A stretch of 57,974 nt of DNA from Ferranicluibacter rubi. GTDB lineage: Bacteria > Pseudomonadota > Alphaproteobacteria > Rhizobiales > Rhizobiaceae. The first letter of the stretch is position 1, and each line of letters starts with the position of its first letter. The notes beneath the pieces are model-generated. The model searched no databases. It worked only from the letters and a program-made list of their open reading frames with translations, and was not told where the DNA came from. Both the position numbers and the translations under genes were made by a program. Below, one piece after another: positions 1 to 8,550 of the stretch. Location of the stretch: the NCBI RefSeq assembly GCF_011603255.1, contig NZ_JAANCM010000019.1, positions 1-57,974 of the forward strand, written 5' to 3'.

Positions 1-2
1 AT

Positions 3-183
3 GTTCAAGAACGTCGGTGGCGGGCATCTCGACCTTTTCACCGCGCGCCATCTCTTGTTACAGAGCCGGTCGCTGGGATAAGAGATCGCGTGGTTTACTT
101 CGGGGAGGGTCTTACAAGATCGGAAGCCTACTGTGATGCTCGCGGCAATCTGGAGATGCTGCTGACCATTCGTAAGTGGTCCT
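3..183 (+). CDS. Possible 3' end of a gene cut by the window start
   Basis: Reading from base 3, the frame stays open for 60 codons to a TGA at 181-183. The last part (about residues 28-60) looks protein-like, ending in LEMLLTIRKWS. I do not recognise the family. The first third reads less convincingly, and a second frame starting at base 1 runs 26 codons to a stop at 79-81, so a frameshift near base 55 is possible. This is a weak call. Confidence 0.2.
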
Positions 184-516
184 GAATCCTGATTTAACTG
201 CCCCCTTATATCGCGTGCAGTTCGTTCAAGTCCAATGCGCGCTCAAACTCATGAGTTCGATCACCAAATTCATGTCACGGTTGACCGACGGAATGTTTCT
301 TCCTTCAACGACCTTCTTCAATCAACCCGCAATTTTCAGCCGTGGGCCTACTCATAAGACGCTTATATTGATCGGAAACAAAACCTATTACCCCAGTTCT
401 AGGGGAAAATCCTAAAATCTACCGCTTGTCAAAGAGAAAGCTTCGACTTCCCGTAAGTGACTATCGACTCTTCGTAAAGTTGTGCGATGATCTCCTCGTT
501 ATCTGAGGGGACAACG
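184..516. other. Stretch without a recognisable gene
   Basis: A 79-codon open frame on the plus strand (176-415) lacks a good ribosome binding site and any family motif, and I do not believe it is a gene. The sequence is more AT-rich than the surroundings near 350-480 and probably holds the promoter of the lipoprotein gene that follows. No clear -35/-10 pair could be fixed. Confidence 0.4.
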
Positions 517-942
517 TTGAAATTTAAGCAATTTGCGCGGCTCGCGTTAGCCGCATCGATGACGCTTGCCTTGGCGAGCTGCACAACCACTACTCAAGCT
601 GAGTTTGCCAGGAATCCTAAAGCCGTCAGCCAGGCTTCCCTATGCCGTACATTTCTGCAGGCTATGGATCCTGTTTTCCAGCAGCAGATTGCGGTCGAGC
701 TGAATCGACGTGGAATCCAAACCTACGATTGCCCGGCAATGGTGCAGCAGCAGGACCAGGCTGCTGCTGCAATCGTGGCTATCGCATTGGTTGGAACAGC
801 CGTCGCAATTTGTGCCAACAACGATTGCGGGGCACCGTCTTACCCGACGTATCAAGGAAATTGTCAGTACTCCTGGCAGCGGGACGCGAGAGGCAGACGA
901 TGCGGAGATCGTGCAGCCAACCGGAGGGCAGGTGGATGGTGA
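517..942 (+). CDS. Small putative lipoprotein
   Basis: This encodes about 141 residues if it starts at the TTG at 517, which lies seven bases after a GAGGGG ribosome binding site. An ATG ten codons upstream (487) has no such site. The N-terminus has basic residues, a hydrophobic stretch and a lipobox ending in LASC, so signal peptidase II processing and a lipid-anchored periplasmic location are expected. The middle is rich in Gln and Ala (residues about 75-90), followed by a second hydrophobic segment and a Cys/Arg-rich tail. I do not recognise a family. The next small secreted-protein gene overlaps its end by seven bases, so the two are probably co-translated. Function is unknown. Confidence 0.55.
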   Translation: MKFKQFARLALAASMTLALASCTTTTQAEFARNPKAVSQASLCRTFLQAMDPVFQQQIAVELNRRGIQTYDCPAMVQQQDQAAAAIVAIALVGTAVAICANNDCGAPSYPTYQGNCQYSWQRDARGRRCGDRAANRRAGGW

Positions 943-1091
943 TAACACGCTGCGTAGCCATTGCAGGCTTCATCCTTTCACTGTGCCACACGACGAGCCT
1001 GGAGGCTCATGGTGGAGGTTGCCGTAAAGATTCTCCACCCGGACAGTGCTGTCATATGAACAGGAAGACCGGTCAAGCCCACTGCCATTGA
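936..1091 (+). CDS. Small secreted YHYH-type cysteine/histidine-rich protein
   Basis: A 51-residue protein starting at ATG 936, preceded by a purine-rich GGAGGG stretch. Residues 1-22 form a signal peptide ending near LEA. The mature part begins HGGGCRKDSP and continues with CCHMN and GQAHCH, a short Cys/His pattern seen in small secreted proteins annotated as YHYH domain proteins. The Cys and His residues could bind metal or form disulfides, but this is inference. The start overlaps the end of the lipoprotein gene, which suggests a two-gene operon of exported proteins. The identification rests on the His/Cys pattern alone. Confidence 0.55.
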   Translation: MVITRCVAIAGFILSLCHTTSLEAHGGGCRKDSPPGQCCHMNRKTGQAHCH

Positions 1092-1137
1092 CGGTAGGGC
1101 CATAGGGATCCGCGCTTGCGCGCAGAGCACATGTACC

Positions 1138-2145
1138 TCACGCCGCCTGCCAAACCTGATTGAGGATCTTCGCCGCCAGCGCCGCCTTATCCTGCGGCAG
1201 GAAGCGGCCATAGTGCCTTGCGACCATGTCGGGTGTGTCCTGGAAGGCATAGCTTGCCTGCTCGTAGGAGCCGGTCTGCTTTAAGATATGGGTGGCGAGC
1301 ACATCGCGAACATTGTGCGGCCCGTGTGGCAGCAGGCCTTCGATCGCACCGCGGCCGGTGTAGGGATTGTAGATCCCGTACCGCTGGATGGTCAGCCGCC
1401 AAGCCTCGTAGAAAGTCGTCTGGTCGTAGGCCGCATCCTTGCTGGTGGTCTTCACCGTCTTGACGAAGAAAGTTTCGGGATCGCGCGCGTTTCCAAGAAG
1501 GACACTGCGGTGTCGCGCGACATAGGCGTCAAGATGCGTGTAGAGACCCAAAAGATCGGGCAGAACCAGCCGGAAAGGTTTCGAGCCGAAGAACGACGAG
1601 TGGGCATTCTTGAAGGCGTTGGCCGGAATGAGCACTTCCCAGCCCCGCTCGCGGTCGTTCCAGCGCAGCTCGCCCCGCTTCAGTTCTTCCAGCCGCCGCT
1701 CGGAGCGTGGAAAATGACCGCGAGGGCAGAGCAGGAGCTGGCGCAGGTTCTTCTGGCGAAGCCCCAGATGCAGGCCGAGACGCAACATCAGGAAAGCACG
1801 CACGGATTCGGCCACAGCCCGCGGATACCGGCGTTCATCCGGCATCCGCTGAACGATCTCCTCCGTGATCTTGCGATACTCGGCAAGCGGGCTTGCCGCC
1901 TCCAGAACCGGCATGATCGGCTCGAACGGATCACGGTGGACGCGCATGACCCGCTGGATCTCCTTCGAGCGATGACGGGCATACTGGAAGAAACGTTCGC
2001 AGGCGGCATGCCAGTCGCTGCGCGCGTCATCGATCTCGGCTTGCGAAATCAGGCCGGGCACGGCACGTACGCGCTGCAAAAGTTCGGGATGTTGTCGCAG
2101 CCAGCCTGTGCCTTCCCGGGTCAACGAAAGTGCGACGTTCAGCAT
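1138..2145 (-). pseudogene. Tyrosine recombinase, catalytic part of a frameshifted gene
   Basis: The 335-residue product carries tyrosine recombinase marks: the first catalytic Arg in GLRQKNLRQL, an HxxR-type box in HGPHNVRDVL, and the nucleophile Tyr in ARHYGRF near the C-terminus. The usual LGH is replaced by FQDT. The ATG at 2145 is probably not the original start. Translated upstream in the same frame, the DNA reads FYTAWEVD directly into this Met, while the preceding open frame (2139-2717) ends out of frame at the same place. One indel near 2165 would join them. I therefore read this as the C-terminal part of a longer integrase of about 790 residues broken in at least two places. A natural separate start cannot be excluded. 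Confidence 0.6.
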
Positions 2146-3529
2146 GTCGACCTCCCAGGCAGTGTAGAAGCACGGCGGCGTTCACGCCACTGCACATACC
2201 AGTCCCAGATGCCGGGAAAGACCAGCATGCCGAAGGTCAGGTGCGGCAGCGGCACACCACGCCCGCGCACGGCACTGCCAGGAGAGGCGGCAAGGGCACC
2301 GAACATCAGGCCGAGATGCTCGATCTTCTGGGACGCCGTTTCCTCACCCCACACCCCGTGGCGCTGAAACCCGAGGGCTGTCAGCGTCGATGTCTTGAAG
2401 CTAACGAGATCGGCCATTTCCATCGCAAGGGCTGGCGGCGCATCGAACACGCCGGACAGGAGATCCGGATCCTCGATCGACGTGACATCGTCTTCATCTG
2501 CATCGTCCACACTTGTGAGGAGGTTGCAACTGGTCGATGGGCCGCCGCCATAGGCTATTCCGGGAAAGCGTATGGCGTATCGCTGACGCACGGCTGCTGC
2601 CTGATATCGCCTGTAGTCGGTGGCGCCGGTAATAATGACGCGGCGGACCCATTCAAGGATCTCCTCGCGCTTGGCATGGGGCAGACTGTTGAAGTCGTCC
2701 GGAAGATGCCAGACCAATCGACGGCGTTCCGCTGGACCGATGTCGCTGCCGACGTCATGGCCCGATGCTGCGCGCGCGGCATGCGGCAGTTTGGCTTTGA
2801 AGTATCCTTGGGGAAGGCGATAGCGGGCTTCAATACGGTTGAGGATGTCGAGGCTTTCCAGCGTCCTCTGCGTCTCATGCCGGTGATCCAGCTCAGAAGC
2901 GTATTCTTGTCAAAGGTCTCGCTTGGACGAACGACGGTCTTATGCAGGCTGTAGTAGGTCTCGCCAAAACGACGGATCTGGTAGCTGAGTGCCTCCTGGA
3001 AAGAGGCGGGATCCTGCCCTTGGCTGAAGAGCGGCTCGGGGAAGGGGTCGATTGGTCGCGGATCCGGTTCAGGCTTCAACCGAGACGATGGCGACACGGA
3101 TATCATCGTTGGCTGCGACGTTGACGATCTCGATGGCGGCGCGCCTTTGACTGATCGTTTAGCCTCCGCCGTCTTGCCCATAGTCGTCGTCCGCGGGCGC
3201 GGCCGTGCTTGCTGAGAGGGAGCTAGAACCGGCTCCGCCTCGCTGACGTCGCGTATCCAGCGTTCGATCGCATCCAGTCCTGGCTGCATCGCCCGCTTAA
3301 GCCTCGGCGACAGGTCGTGCTGGAGATCACATTCATCTGCAATCTGCCGCCAGTCCGCGGTGCGCCCTGTGTTCATCATGGGCGACGGGGCTTTTTCGGC
3401 GATGAGGGCAAGCATGAAGCGCTGAATGTTCTGGCAGTCTCGTGGTGTTGCCACGGAAGCGATCCCCGCTTGGCAGAACTGGGTAATCATGCGCTGGAGG
3501 GTTTGGGGTGAGGCAATGTGCTTTCGCAT
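2139..3529 (-). pseudogene. N-terminal and middle part of the broken recombinase gene
   Basis: Two overlapping minus-strand frames (2555-3529 and 2139-2717) fit together as one protein. The first starts MRKHIASP and reads sensibly to LLSWITGMRR at about 2870, then becomes Ser/Arg-rich noise. In the neighbouring frame the DNA continues sensibly from the same point as TLESLDILNRIEARYRLP and on to VWHLPDDFNSLPHAKREE. A single indel near 2865 explains this. The joined product would run into the catalytic recombinase piece downstream, which is itself offset by a second indel near 2165. I know no named family for the N-terminal part; it probably contributes DNA binding. Either the gene is dead or the assembly has indel errors. 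Confidence 0.55.
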
Positions 3530-3711
3530 AAGGCATCCGCAGTTGGTCGAACATCGCCGACCTAAGGCCGGGGCACGCCTGCTAATGCGATAATGTTAAC
3601 AGAGCGTGTATAAGACAATGAGAATGTAGTTTCGGAGCTGTCTGACCCGTTTGGAAGCGCCCGATCCTGTGCTGCACCTTGCGCAGCTCCATGTAACTTA
3701 AGATTTTAAGG

Positions 3712-3738
3712 CGTTCGGACCGTTCGGACCGTTCGGAA
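3712..3738. repeat. Three tandem 9-bp repeats upstream of the epimerase gene
   Basis: CGTTCGGAC occurs at 3712-3720 and 3721-3729, and CGTTCGGAA at 3730-3738, head to tail. The array ends about 60 bases before the ATG at 3802. It could be an operator or a chance short tandem array. No regulator gene lies immediately next to it. Confidence 0.6.
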
Positions 3739-3801
3739 CCGGAGCGACAGATGCGCGTTCCCGAACACGAGCCTCCATCAACCAGGCAGTCAGGTGACGT
3801 T

Positions 3802-4767
3802 ATGACCCGTGTGATCGTGATTGGAGCAACGGGGCATGTCGGGACCTACCTTGTTCCCGCCCTCGTTGACGCAGGGTATAAGGTTGTCGCCATCAGTCGT
3901 GGCTTGGCCGAACCCTACCAGCCGCACACGGCCTGGCGTCAGGTCGAACGTCTGCAAATGGATCGGGAGGCACTGGAGCGCGCCAGTACTTTTGGCAAGG
4001 ATATCCTGTCTCTGAAGCCCGACATCGTCATCGACATGATTTGCTTCACAAAACCCAGCGCTGAAATGCTTGTTGAAGCACTGGCTGGTCACGTCGGTCA
4101 TTTCCTTCACACAGGCACGATCTGGACCCACGGCACGTCTGTTGCTGTGCCGACCGTTGAAGACGCAGCAAAATATCCCCTCGGCGACTATGGGGTGAAG
4201 AAAGCCGAGATCGAGACCTACCTGTTGAAGAAGGCGCATCAGGACGGGTTTCCCGTGACTATTCTTCATCCCGGCCACATCGTCGGACCGGGCTGGGCCC
4301 CGCTCAACCCGCAGGGCAACTTCAATTCGCAGGTGTTTTCGATGCTGGCGCGGGGTGAAACACTCGTCCTGCCGAACTTCGGCCTGGAGACGGTTCATCA
4401 TGTCCATGCGGAAGATGTCGCCCGCTTGTTCATGGCGGCCATCTCCTCTCGTGCAACGGCAATCGGCGAGGCCTTCCACGCGGTTTCCGACAAGGCTCTG
4501 ACGCTGCGCGGATATGCGGAGAGCATGTTGCGTTGGTTCGGTCACGAACCGGATCTGGAATTCCTTCCCTATGACCAATGGGCTGCTGGCCAGAATGCCG
4601 AAGACGCGAAAGCCACATGGGAGCATATTGCGCGCAGCCCAAACTGCTCGGTGGAAAAAGCGCGGCGTCTCCTAGGTTTCGTCCCCCGGCACACATCGCT
4701 GCAAGCCGTACAGGAAGCGGTCACGTGGCTCATCGCAAAGGATGAGGTAGAGGCACCAATCGGGTAA
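3802..4767 (+). CDS. NAD-dependent epimerase/dehydratase (extended SDR) family protein
   Basis: A 321-residue protein if started at ATG 3802, preceded by AGGTGAC; an upstream ATG at 3751 adds 17 residues without family character. The N-terminus MTRVIVIGATGHVGTYL has the Gly-rich NAD(P)-binding loop of extended short-chain dehydrogenases. The YGVKK segment near residue 130 matches the YxxxK catalytic pair. The C-terminal half fits the substrate domain of nucleotide-sugar epimerase-like proteins. The substrate cannot be told from sequence. It stands alone between the broken recombinase and the Fic gene, behind the tandem repeats at 3712-3738, so no pathway is indicated. Confidence 0.8.
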   Translation: MTRVIVIGATGHVGTYLVPALVDAGYKVVAISRGLAEPYQPHTAWRQVERLQMDREALERASTFGKDILSLKPDIVIDMICFTKPSAEMLVEALAGHVGHFLHTGTIWTHGTSVAVPTVEDAAKYPLGDYGVKKAEIETYLLKKAHQDGFPVTILHPGHIVGPGWAPLNPQGNFNSQVFSMLARGETLVLPNFGLETVHHVHAEDVARLFMAAISSRATAIGEAFHAVSDKALTLRGYAESMLRWFGHEPDLEFLPYDQWAAGQNAEDAKATWEHIARSPNCSVEKARRLLGFVPRHTSLQAVQEAVTWLIAKDEVEAPIG

Positions 4768-4974
4768 GTATATTGGCTTCAGCGTGGATTATATGCCACC
4801 GATAAGCCGTACTTATCGATGGTTAGAGCTCCTACCAGCAATCATACCATGTGAGCGATTGGGAATATGAGGCGAGCTTTATCAAAATGTGTTTAGGGTA
4901 AGAGGTTGCCTGTCGATCGCTGCCTCTTGGGTGGAGGCTGCAGAATGTGGTATTGAGCGATAGGCGGGCTTGCA

Positions 4975-5028
4975 ATAGCTCATTCTGGGCAATAATTATG
5001 AGTTATAGAGAGGAATTCTATAGCTCAT
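4975..5028 (+). promoter_or_regulatory. Three-copy operator-like array at the fic start
   Basis: ATAGCTCAT is present at 4975-4983, inverted with one mismatch at 4998-5006 (ATGAGTTAT), and again at 5020-5028, where it covers the ATG of the fic gene. The centres are 23 and 22 bases apart, about two helical turns. The second and third copies form an inverted pair around the ribosome binding site (AGAGGA), so occupancy or an RNA hairpin could block translation as well as transcription. The C-terminal winged helix of the Fic protein is a plausible ligand. This is an inference from repeat layout only. Confidence 0.5.
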
Positions 5029-6133
5029 GAAATGGAACTGGCAAAACACTGACTGGCCAAACTTCAGATACGACAGCGCAAGCCTAGTACCGTTGGAGCA
5101 GAAATTCTTGCAGTCCGCCGGCGAGGTTATCGGTGCTGTTCGACATTTCAACGATGACGACAGCAACCAACTTCGCATTGAGTTGCTGAGCGACGAAGCG
5201 GTCAAGACCTCAGAGATTGAGGGGGAGTTTCTGGACCGCGTGAGTGTCCAGTCATCACTCCGCCGGCAGTTCGGGCTGAACACTGATGATAGACAGATCC
5301 GCCCCCAGGAGCGGGGAATCGCCGAGATGATGGCGGATGTCTATCGAAGTTGGCATAGGCCGCTGTGTCATGAGGGACTGTTCCACTGGCATTCAATGCT
5401 GATGGCCGGAAACCGATATATTGAAACGGTTGGTGCTTACCGCACGCATGAAGACGCCATGCAGATCGTATCAGGTCGATTGGACAAACCCACTATCCAC
5501 TTTGAGGCTCCCCCATCTCGTCAGGTTGCCGCTGAGATGGAGACCTTCATCAAATGGTTCAATCAATCCGGGCCAGATTGTCAAACGTCGCTTCAAGCTT
5601 TGGCACGCGCCGCATTAGGACACCTTTACTTTGAAAGCATACATCCATTTGAGGATGGCAACGGCCGAATTGGACGCGCGCTCGCCGAGAAATCCCTGGC
5701 GCAAAACATAGGGCAACCAAGCCTCATTTCACTCGCCTTCACAATCGAGAAGCGTCGGAAGGCCTATTACTCAGAGCTTGAACGGCACCAGCGCACGCTT
5801 GATATCACCGACTGGGTCATTTTCTTTTCAGAGACTATCCTGGATGCTCAACGGGCGACGCTTGAGCGCGTAGATTTCTTCATCCATAAAGCAAAGTTCT
5901 ATGATCGTTTTCGGGACAAGCTGAACGAGCGGCAAGAAAAGGTAGTCGCGCGTATCTTCAAGGAAGGCACAGCTGGTTTCAAGGGAGGTCTAAGTGCCGA
6001 GAACTATATCTCGATCACAGATACATCCCGCGCTACAGCAACACGCGACCTTCAGCAGCTCGTGGAGATCGGTGCACTGACGCGTAGGGGTGAACGTCGG
6101 CATACTCGGTACTCACTATCATTGCAGAAATAA
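5027..6133 (+). CDS. Fic family protein with inhibitory motif and C-terminal winged helix
   Basis: The 368-residue product has the Fic core motif HPFEDGNGRIGR starting at His206, with all residues expected for AMP (or other nucleotide) transfer to a target hydroxyl. The N-terminal TSEIEG at 61-66 fits the autoinhibitory (S/T)xxxE(G/N) helix, so this is a class II-type, self-inhibited Fic enzyme. The last 60 or so residues (ENYISITDTSRATATRDL onward) resemble a winged helix-turn-helix, typical of Fic proteins that bind DNA. Target and physiological role are unknown. Three copies of a 9-bp element overlap its start. Its only close plus-strand neighbour is a nucleotidyltransferase-fold protein 154 bases downstream. 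No stand-alone antitoxin gene is visible. Confidence 0.9.
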   Translation: MKWNWQNTDWPNFRYDSASLVPLEQKFLQSAGEVIGAVRHFNDDDSNQLRIELLSDEAVKTSEIEGEFLDRVSVQSSLRRQFGLNTDDRQIRPQERGIAEMMADVYRSWHRPLCHEGLFHWHSMLMAGNRYIETVGAYRTHEDAMQIVSGRLDKPTIHFEAPPSRQVAAEMETFIKWFNQSGPDCQTSLQALARAALGHLYFESIHPFEDGNGRIGRALAEKSLAQNIGQPSLISLAFTIEKRRKAYYSELERHQRTLDITDWVIFFSETILDAQRATLERVDFFIHKAKFYDRFRDKLNERQEKVVARIFKEGTAGFKGGLSAENYISITDTSRATATRDLQQLVEIGALTRRGERRHTRYSLSLQK

Positions 6134-6242
6134 ATCGCTGCCACTCCAATGAACAACACCAAAGTCATTATCTAGTGAACGGCGGTTCGTATCCGTTCAA
6201 GGCGGAGAACTTACGTCCCGTATTGCGACCTATCCTTTCGAG

Positions 6243-6273
6243 CGTTATACTGTTTTTGAAAAACAGTATAACG
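6243..6273. promoter_or_regulatory. Perfect 31-bp palindrome upstream of the nucleotidyltransferase gene
   Basis: The 15-base arm CGTTATACTGTTTTT (6243-6257) is followed by a central G and its exact reverse complement (6259-6273). It ends 14 bases before the ATG at 6288, just upstream of the ribosome binding site. It is AT-rich with no following T-run, so an operator is more likely than a terminator. The inner CTGT/ACAG resembles an enterobacterial LexA box, but the spacing is nine rather than eight and alphaproteobacterial LexA uses a different site. Confidence 0.6.
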
Positions 6274-6287
6274 CCGGAGTCGAGCTT

Positions 6288-7382
6288 ATGAAATCTGTCG
6301 ACCTCATGTACCAGACTATGCTCGCCGAGCTAGGTCAGCGCTCGCTTGACGCCGCTTGGACGGCTGATTTCCCTCCAGAGGGGCGATTTACCCCTGCGAC
6401 CATCAAGGGACGCAAGTATTGGTACTTCGACATCCCGGATGGACACGGTGGTACCAAACGTCGCTATGTTGGTCCTGCTGACGATCCGGATATAGCACAA
6501 CGCGTATCTGATCATAAGCGGGACAAGGACGACCTACGCGCTCGCAGGCGGTTGGTAAATAGCCTGACCCGCGAAGGTGGGATGATTTCCCCCGACGCCA
6601 TGTCGGGCGACATTGTCGAAGCTCTTGCCGATGGGGGGCTCTTTCGACTCCGTGGTGTTCTCATAGGCACGGTGGCCTTTCAATGCTATTCAGGGCTGCT
6701 GGGCGTGCGCCTTCCCATGGCTGCCATACTGACCGGCGATGCGGACATCGCTCAGGATTATGCCATCAGTCGAGAGGTTGAAGATAGTCTGCCTCCGATC
6801 GTGGAGTTGCTGCAGCACGTCGACGCCAGTTTCCTGCCCGTTCCACATAGATCGGGATCAGGGGCCTCGTCAGCGTTTCAGAATGCCGACGGCTACAGAG
6901 TTGAATTCCTGACATCGAACCGTGGCTCGGACGACTACGTCGATCAGCCAGCGAAGATGCCTGCTCTTGGCGGTGCTAGCGCGGATCCACTGCGCTTTCT
7001 CGACTTTCTCATCAGGGAACCGGTCAGGACAATCCTGCTCCACCGAAGCGGCATCCCAGTCGTTGTCCCTGATCCGCCTCGGTATGCCGTCCATAAGCTC
7101 ATAGTCGCCAGCCGTCGGCACACCGACGGGCAAGGGCCAGCGAAGCGCGAGAAGGACATTCGTCAGGCCGCGCTGCTTTTCGAGGCGCTGCAGCAGACAA
7201 GGCGATCCGCTGACTTGGCCCTCGTCTACAACGAAGCGTGGGAGCGCGGCCCTGCGTGGCAAGACGCTATCCGAATTGGGGCGGGGATGCTGCCGGCACC
7301 AGATGCAGACCGGTTCAAAACTGTCCTAATCGACGGCGCAAAGAAAAACCGAGAAGCAATTGAACTTCCGTTCGGCGAATAG
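6288..7382 (+). CDS. GSU2403-type nucleotidyltransferase-fold protein
   Basis: A 364-residue protein starting at ATG 6288 behind CCGGAG. The N-terminal 95 residues include a basic segment (IKGRKYWYFD, GGTKRRYVG). The central part has the marks of a DNA polymerase beta-like nucleotidyltransferase: GT at 127-128 in VLIGTVAFQCY, and a DxD pair at D151/D153 in LTGDADIAQD. The pattern agrees with what I remember of the GSU2403 (NTP_transf_8) family, which is thought to occur in mobile and conflict-related loci; no activity is established to my knowledge. It follows the fic gene and is preceded by a perfect palindrome. The family call is by recall, not search. Confidence 0.65.
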   Translation: MKSVDLMYQTMLAELGQRSLDAAWTADFPPEGRFTPATIKGRKYWYFDIPDGHGGTKRRYVGPADDPDIAQRVSDHKRDKDDLRARRRLVNSLTREGGMISPDAMSGDIVEALADGGLFRLRGVLIGTVAFQCYSGLLGVRLPMAAILTGDADIAQDYAISREVEDSLPPIVELLQHVDASFLPVPHRSGSGASSAFQNADGYRVEFLTSNRGSDDYVDQPAKMPALGGASADPLRFLDFLIREPVRTILLHRSGIPVVVPDPPRYAVHKLIVASRRHTDGQGPAKREKDIRQAALLFEALQQTRRSADLALVYNEAWERGPAWQDAIRIGAGMLPAPDADRFKTVLIDGAKKNREAIELPFGE

Positions 7383-7544
7383 ACGTACTTGAATTGAATG
7401 CCAAGCTGTTGATCTCGTTGGAAGTGGCTCACACAAATAGGGTGCCGAGAGTCCGATTCTGTTCAAGGCGATGGGAGTAGAAGGAGAACTGGAACCGAAC
7501 CTCTTCGGAATTCATCATGGATGAAGCACGTTGAGGGGGCCGCG

Positions 7545-8537
7545 TCAGCCCACGCCAACTGAGCGCAGCGCTCGCAGCCTTGACGGTGTCTGGCCGAACA
7601 CCTGGAGGAAGGCGCGCGAGAAATTGGAGGCGTTTTCAAAGCCGACATCAAGCGCAATTTCGATCATGGAAGTATCTGTTTCCAGCAGTAGCTGCTTGGC
7701 CCGCTCAAGTCTCAGGCGGCGATAGACGAGGGCGGGGCTCATAGCGAGTTCAGCGAGGAACATGCGTTCCAGATGACGGCGGGACAAGCCAACGGACGCG
7801 GCGAGTTCTTCGATCGGCACCTTGCCCTCGATGTGGCGGTCCATCGCGATGAGCACGGCCTGAATGCGAGGATCCTTACTTTCAAGCGAAAGCGGGCGGC
7901 GTGGCTGGATCGCGAGCGCGGTGCGTGCCTTGTCGATCTGCAGGACTTCCATCGCATTGCGCTCGGCTTCCCGACTGATGTGCTTGCGCACGATCATCGC
8001 GGCCATGTCGGCCGCGCTGCTACCGCCAGCGCATGAGCCCCGGCTGCGGTCGAGATTGAAAATTCGGTCGGAACGGACTTCGTGGTCAGGGAAGCGCTCG
8101 CGGAAAGCGTTGTAGTGTAGCCAACTGACGCAGGTACGATGCAATTTCATCAGGCCTGCTTCGGCAAGGATGAACGAGCCCGTGCAGACGCCGATCAGTG
8201 ACACGTTCGCAGTAGCGGCCTTCTTGAGGAAGTCCATCGTCACCCGGTCGATCGTAACTTCGCTGTTGAGGAGGCCACCGACAACGACGATGTAGGTGAA
8301 CTGTCGAGGATCGGTAAAGTCGGACGTCGGAGCGACCTTCACGCCACAGCTTGACGCGATCAGATTGCGACTGCTCGCAAGGACCTCCCAGTCCGCAAGC
8401 ACGCGTCCCGAGCGGTCGAATTCGTCGCTGGCGAGCCGCAATGTGTCGATGAACAATGCGAATGCTGATAGCGTGAAGGACTTGGCCAGCACGAAGCCTA
8501 TCTTCAACCGCGGCACATCAGGATCCAACGATGTCAT
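7545..8537 (-). CDS. GlxA-family transcriptional regulator (DJ-1/PfpI plus AraC HTH)
   Basis: A 330-residue protein starting at ATG 8537 (GGAG upstream). A frame open further upstream adds 67 Arg-rich residues that are the shadow of the reductase gene. Residues about 10-180 form a class I glutamine amidotransferase-like (DJ-1/PfpI) domain with the elbow GVCTGSF. The C-terminal 100 residues are an AraC helix-turn-helix (VPIEELAASVGLSRRHLERMF and IALDVGFENASNFSRAF). Regulators of this architecture (GbdR, CdhR) control betaine and carnitine catabolism. It is the last gene of the betaine/hydroxyproline operon, 13 bases after the reductase gene, so it probably senses a pathway metabolite. Confidence 0.85.
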   Translation of the reverse strand: MTSLDPDVPRLKIGFVLAKSFTLSAFALFIDTLRLASDEFDRSGRVLADWEVLASSRNLIASSCGVKVAPTSDFTDPRQFTYIVVVGGLLNSEVTIDRVTMDFLKKAATANVSLIGVCTGSFILAEAGLMKLHRTCVSWLHYNAFRERFPDHEVRSDRIFNLDRSRGSCAGGSSAADMAAMIVRKHISREAERNAMEVLQIDKARTALAIQPRRPLSLESKDPRIQAVLIAMDRHIEGKVPIEELAASVGLSRRHLERMFLAELAMSPALVYRRLRLERAKQLLLETDTSMIEIALDVGFENASNFSRAFLQVFGQTPSRLRALRSVGVG

Positions 8538-8550
8538 GGCGACTCCAAGT

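Noticed and set aside
1288-2367. 359-codon open frame on the plus strand
   Set aside because: Antisense to the recombinase pieces, no family motif and no ribosome binding site.
6243-6273. LexA (SOS) box in the palindrome, from CTGT...ACAG
   Set aside because: Spacing is nine bases instead of eight, and alphaproteobacterial LexA recognises a GTTC-type direct repeat.
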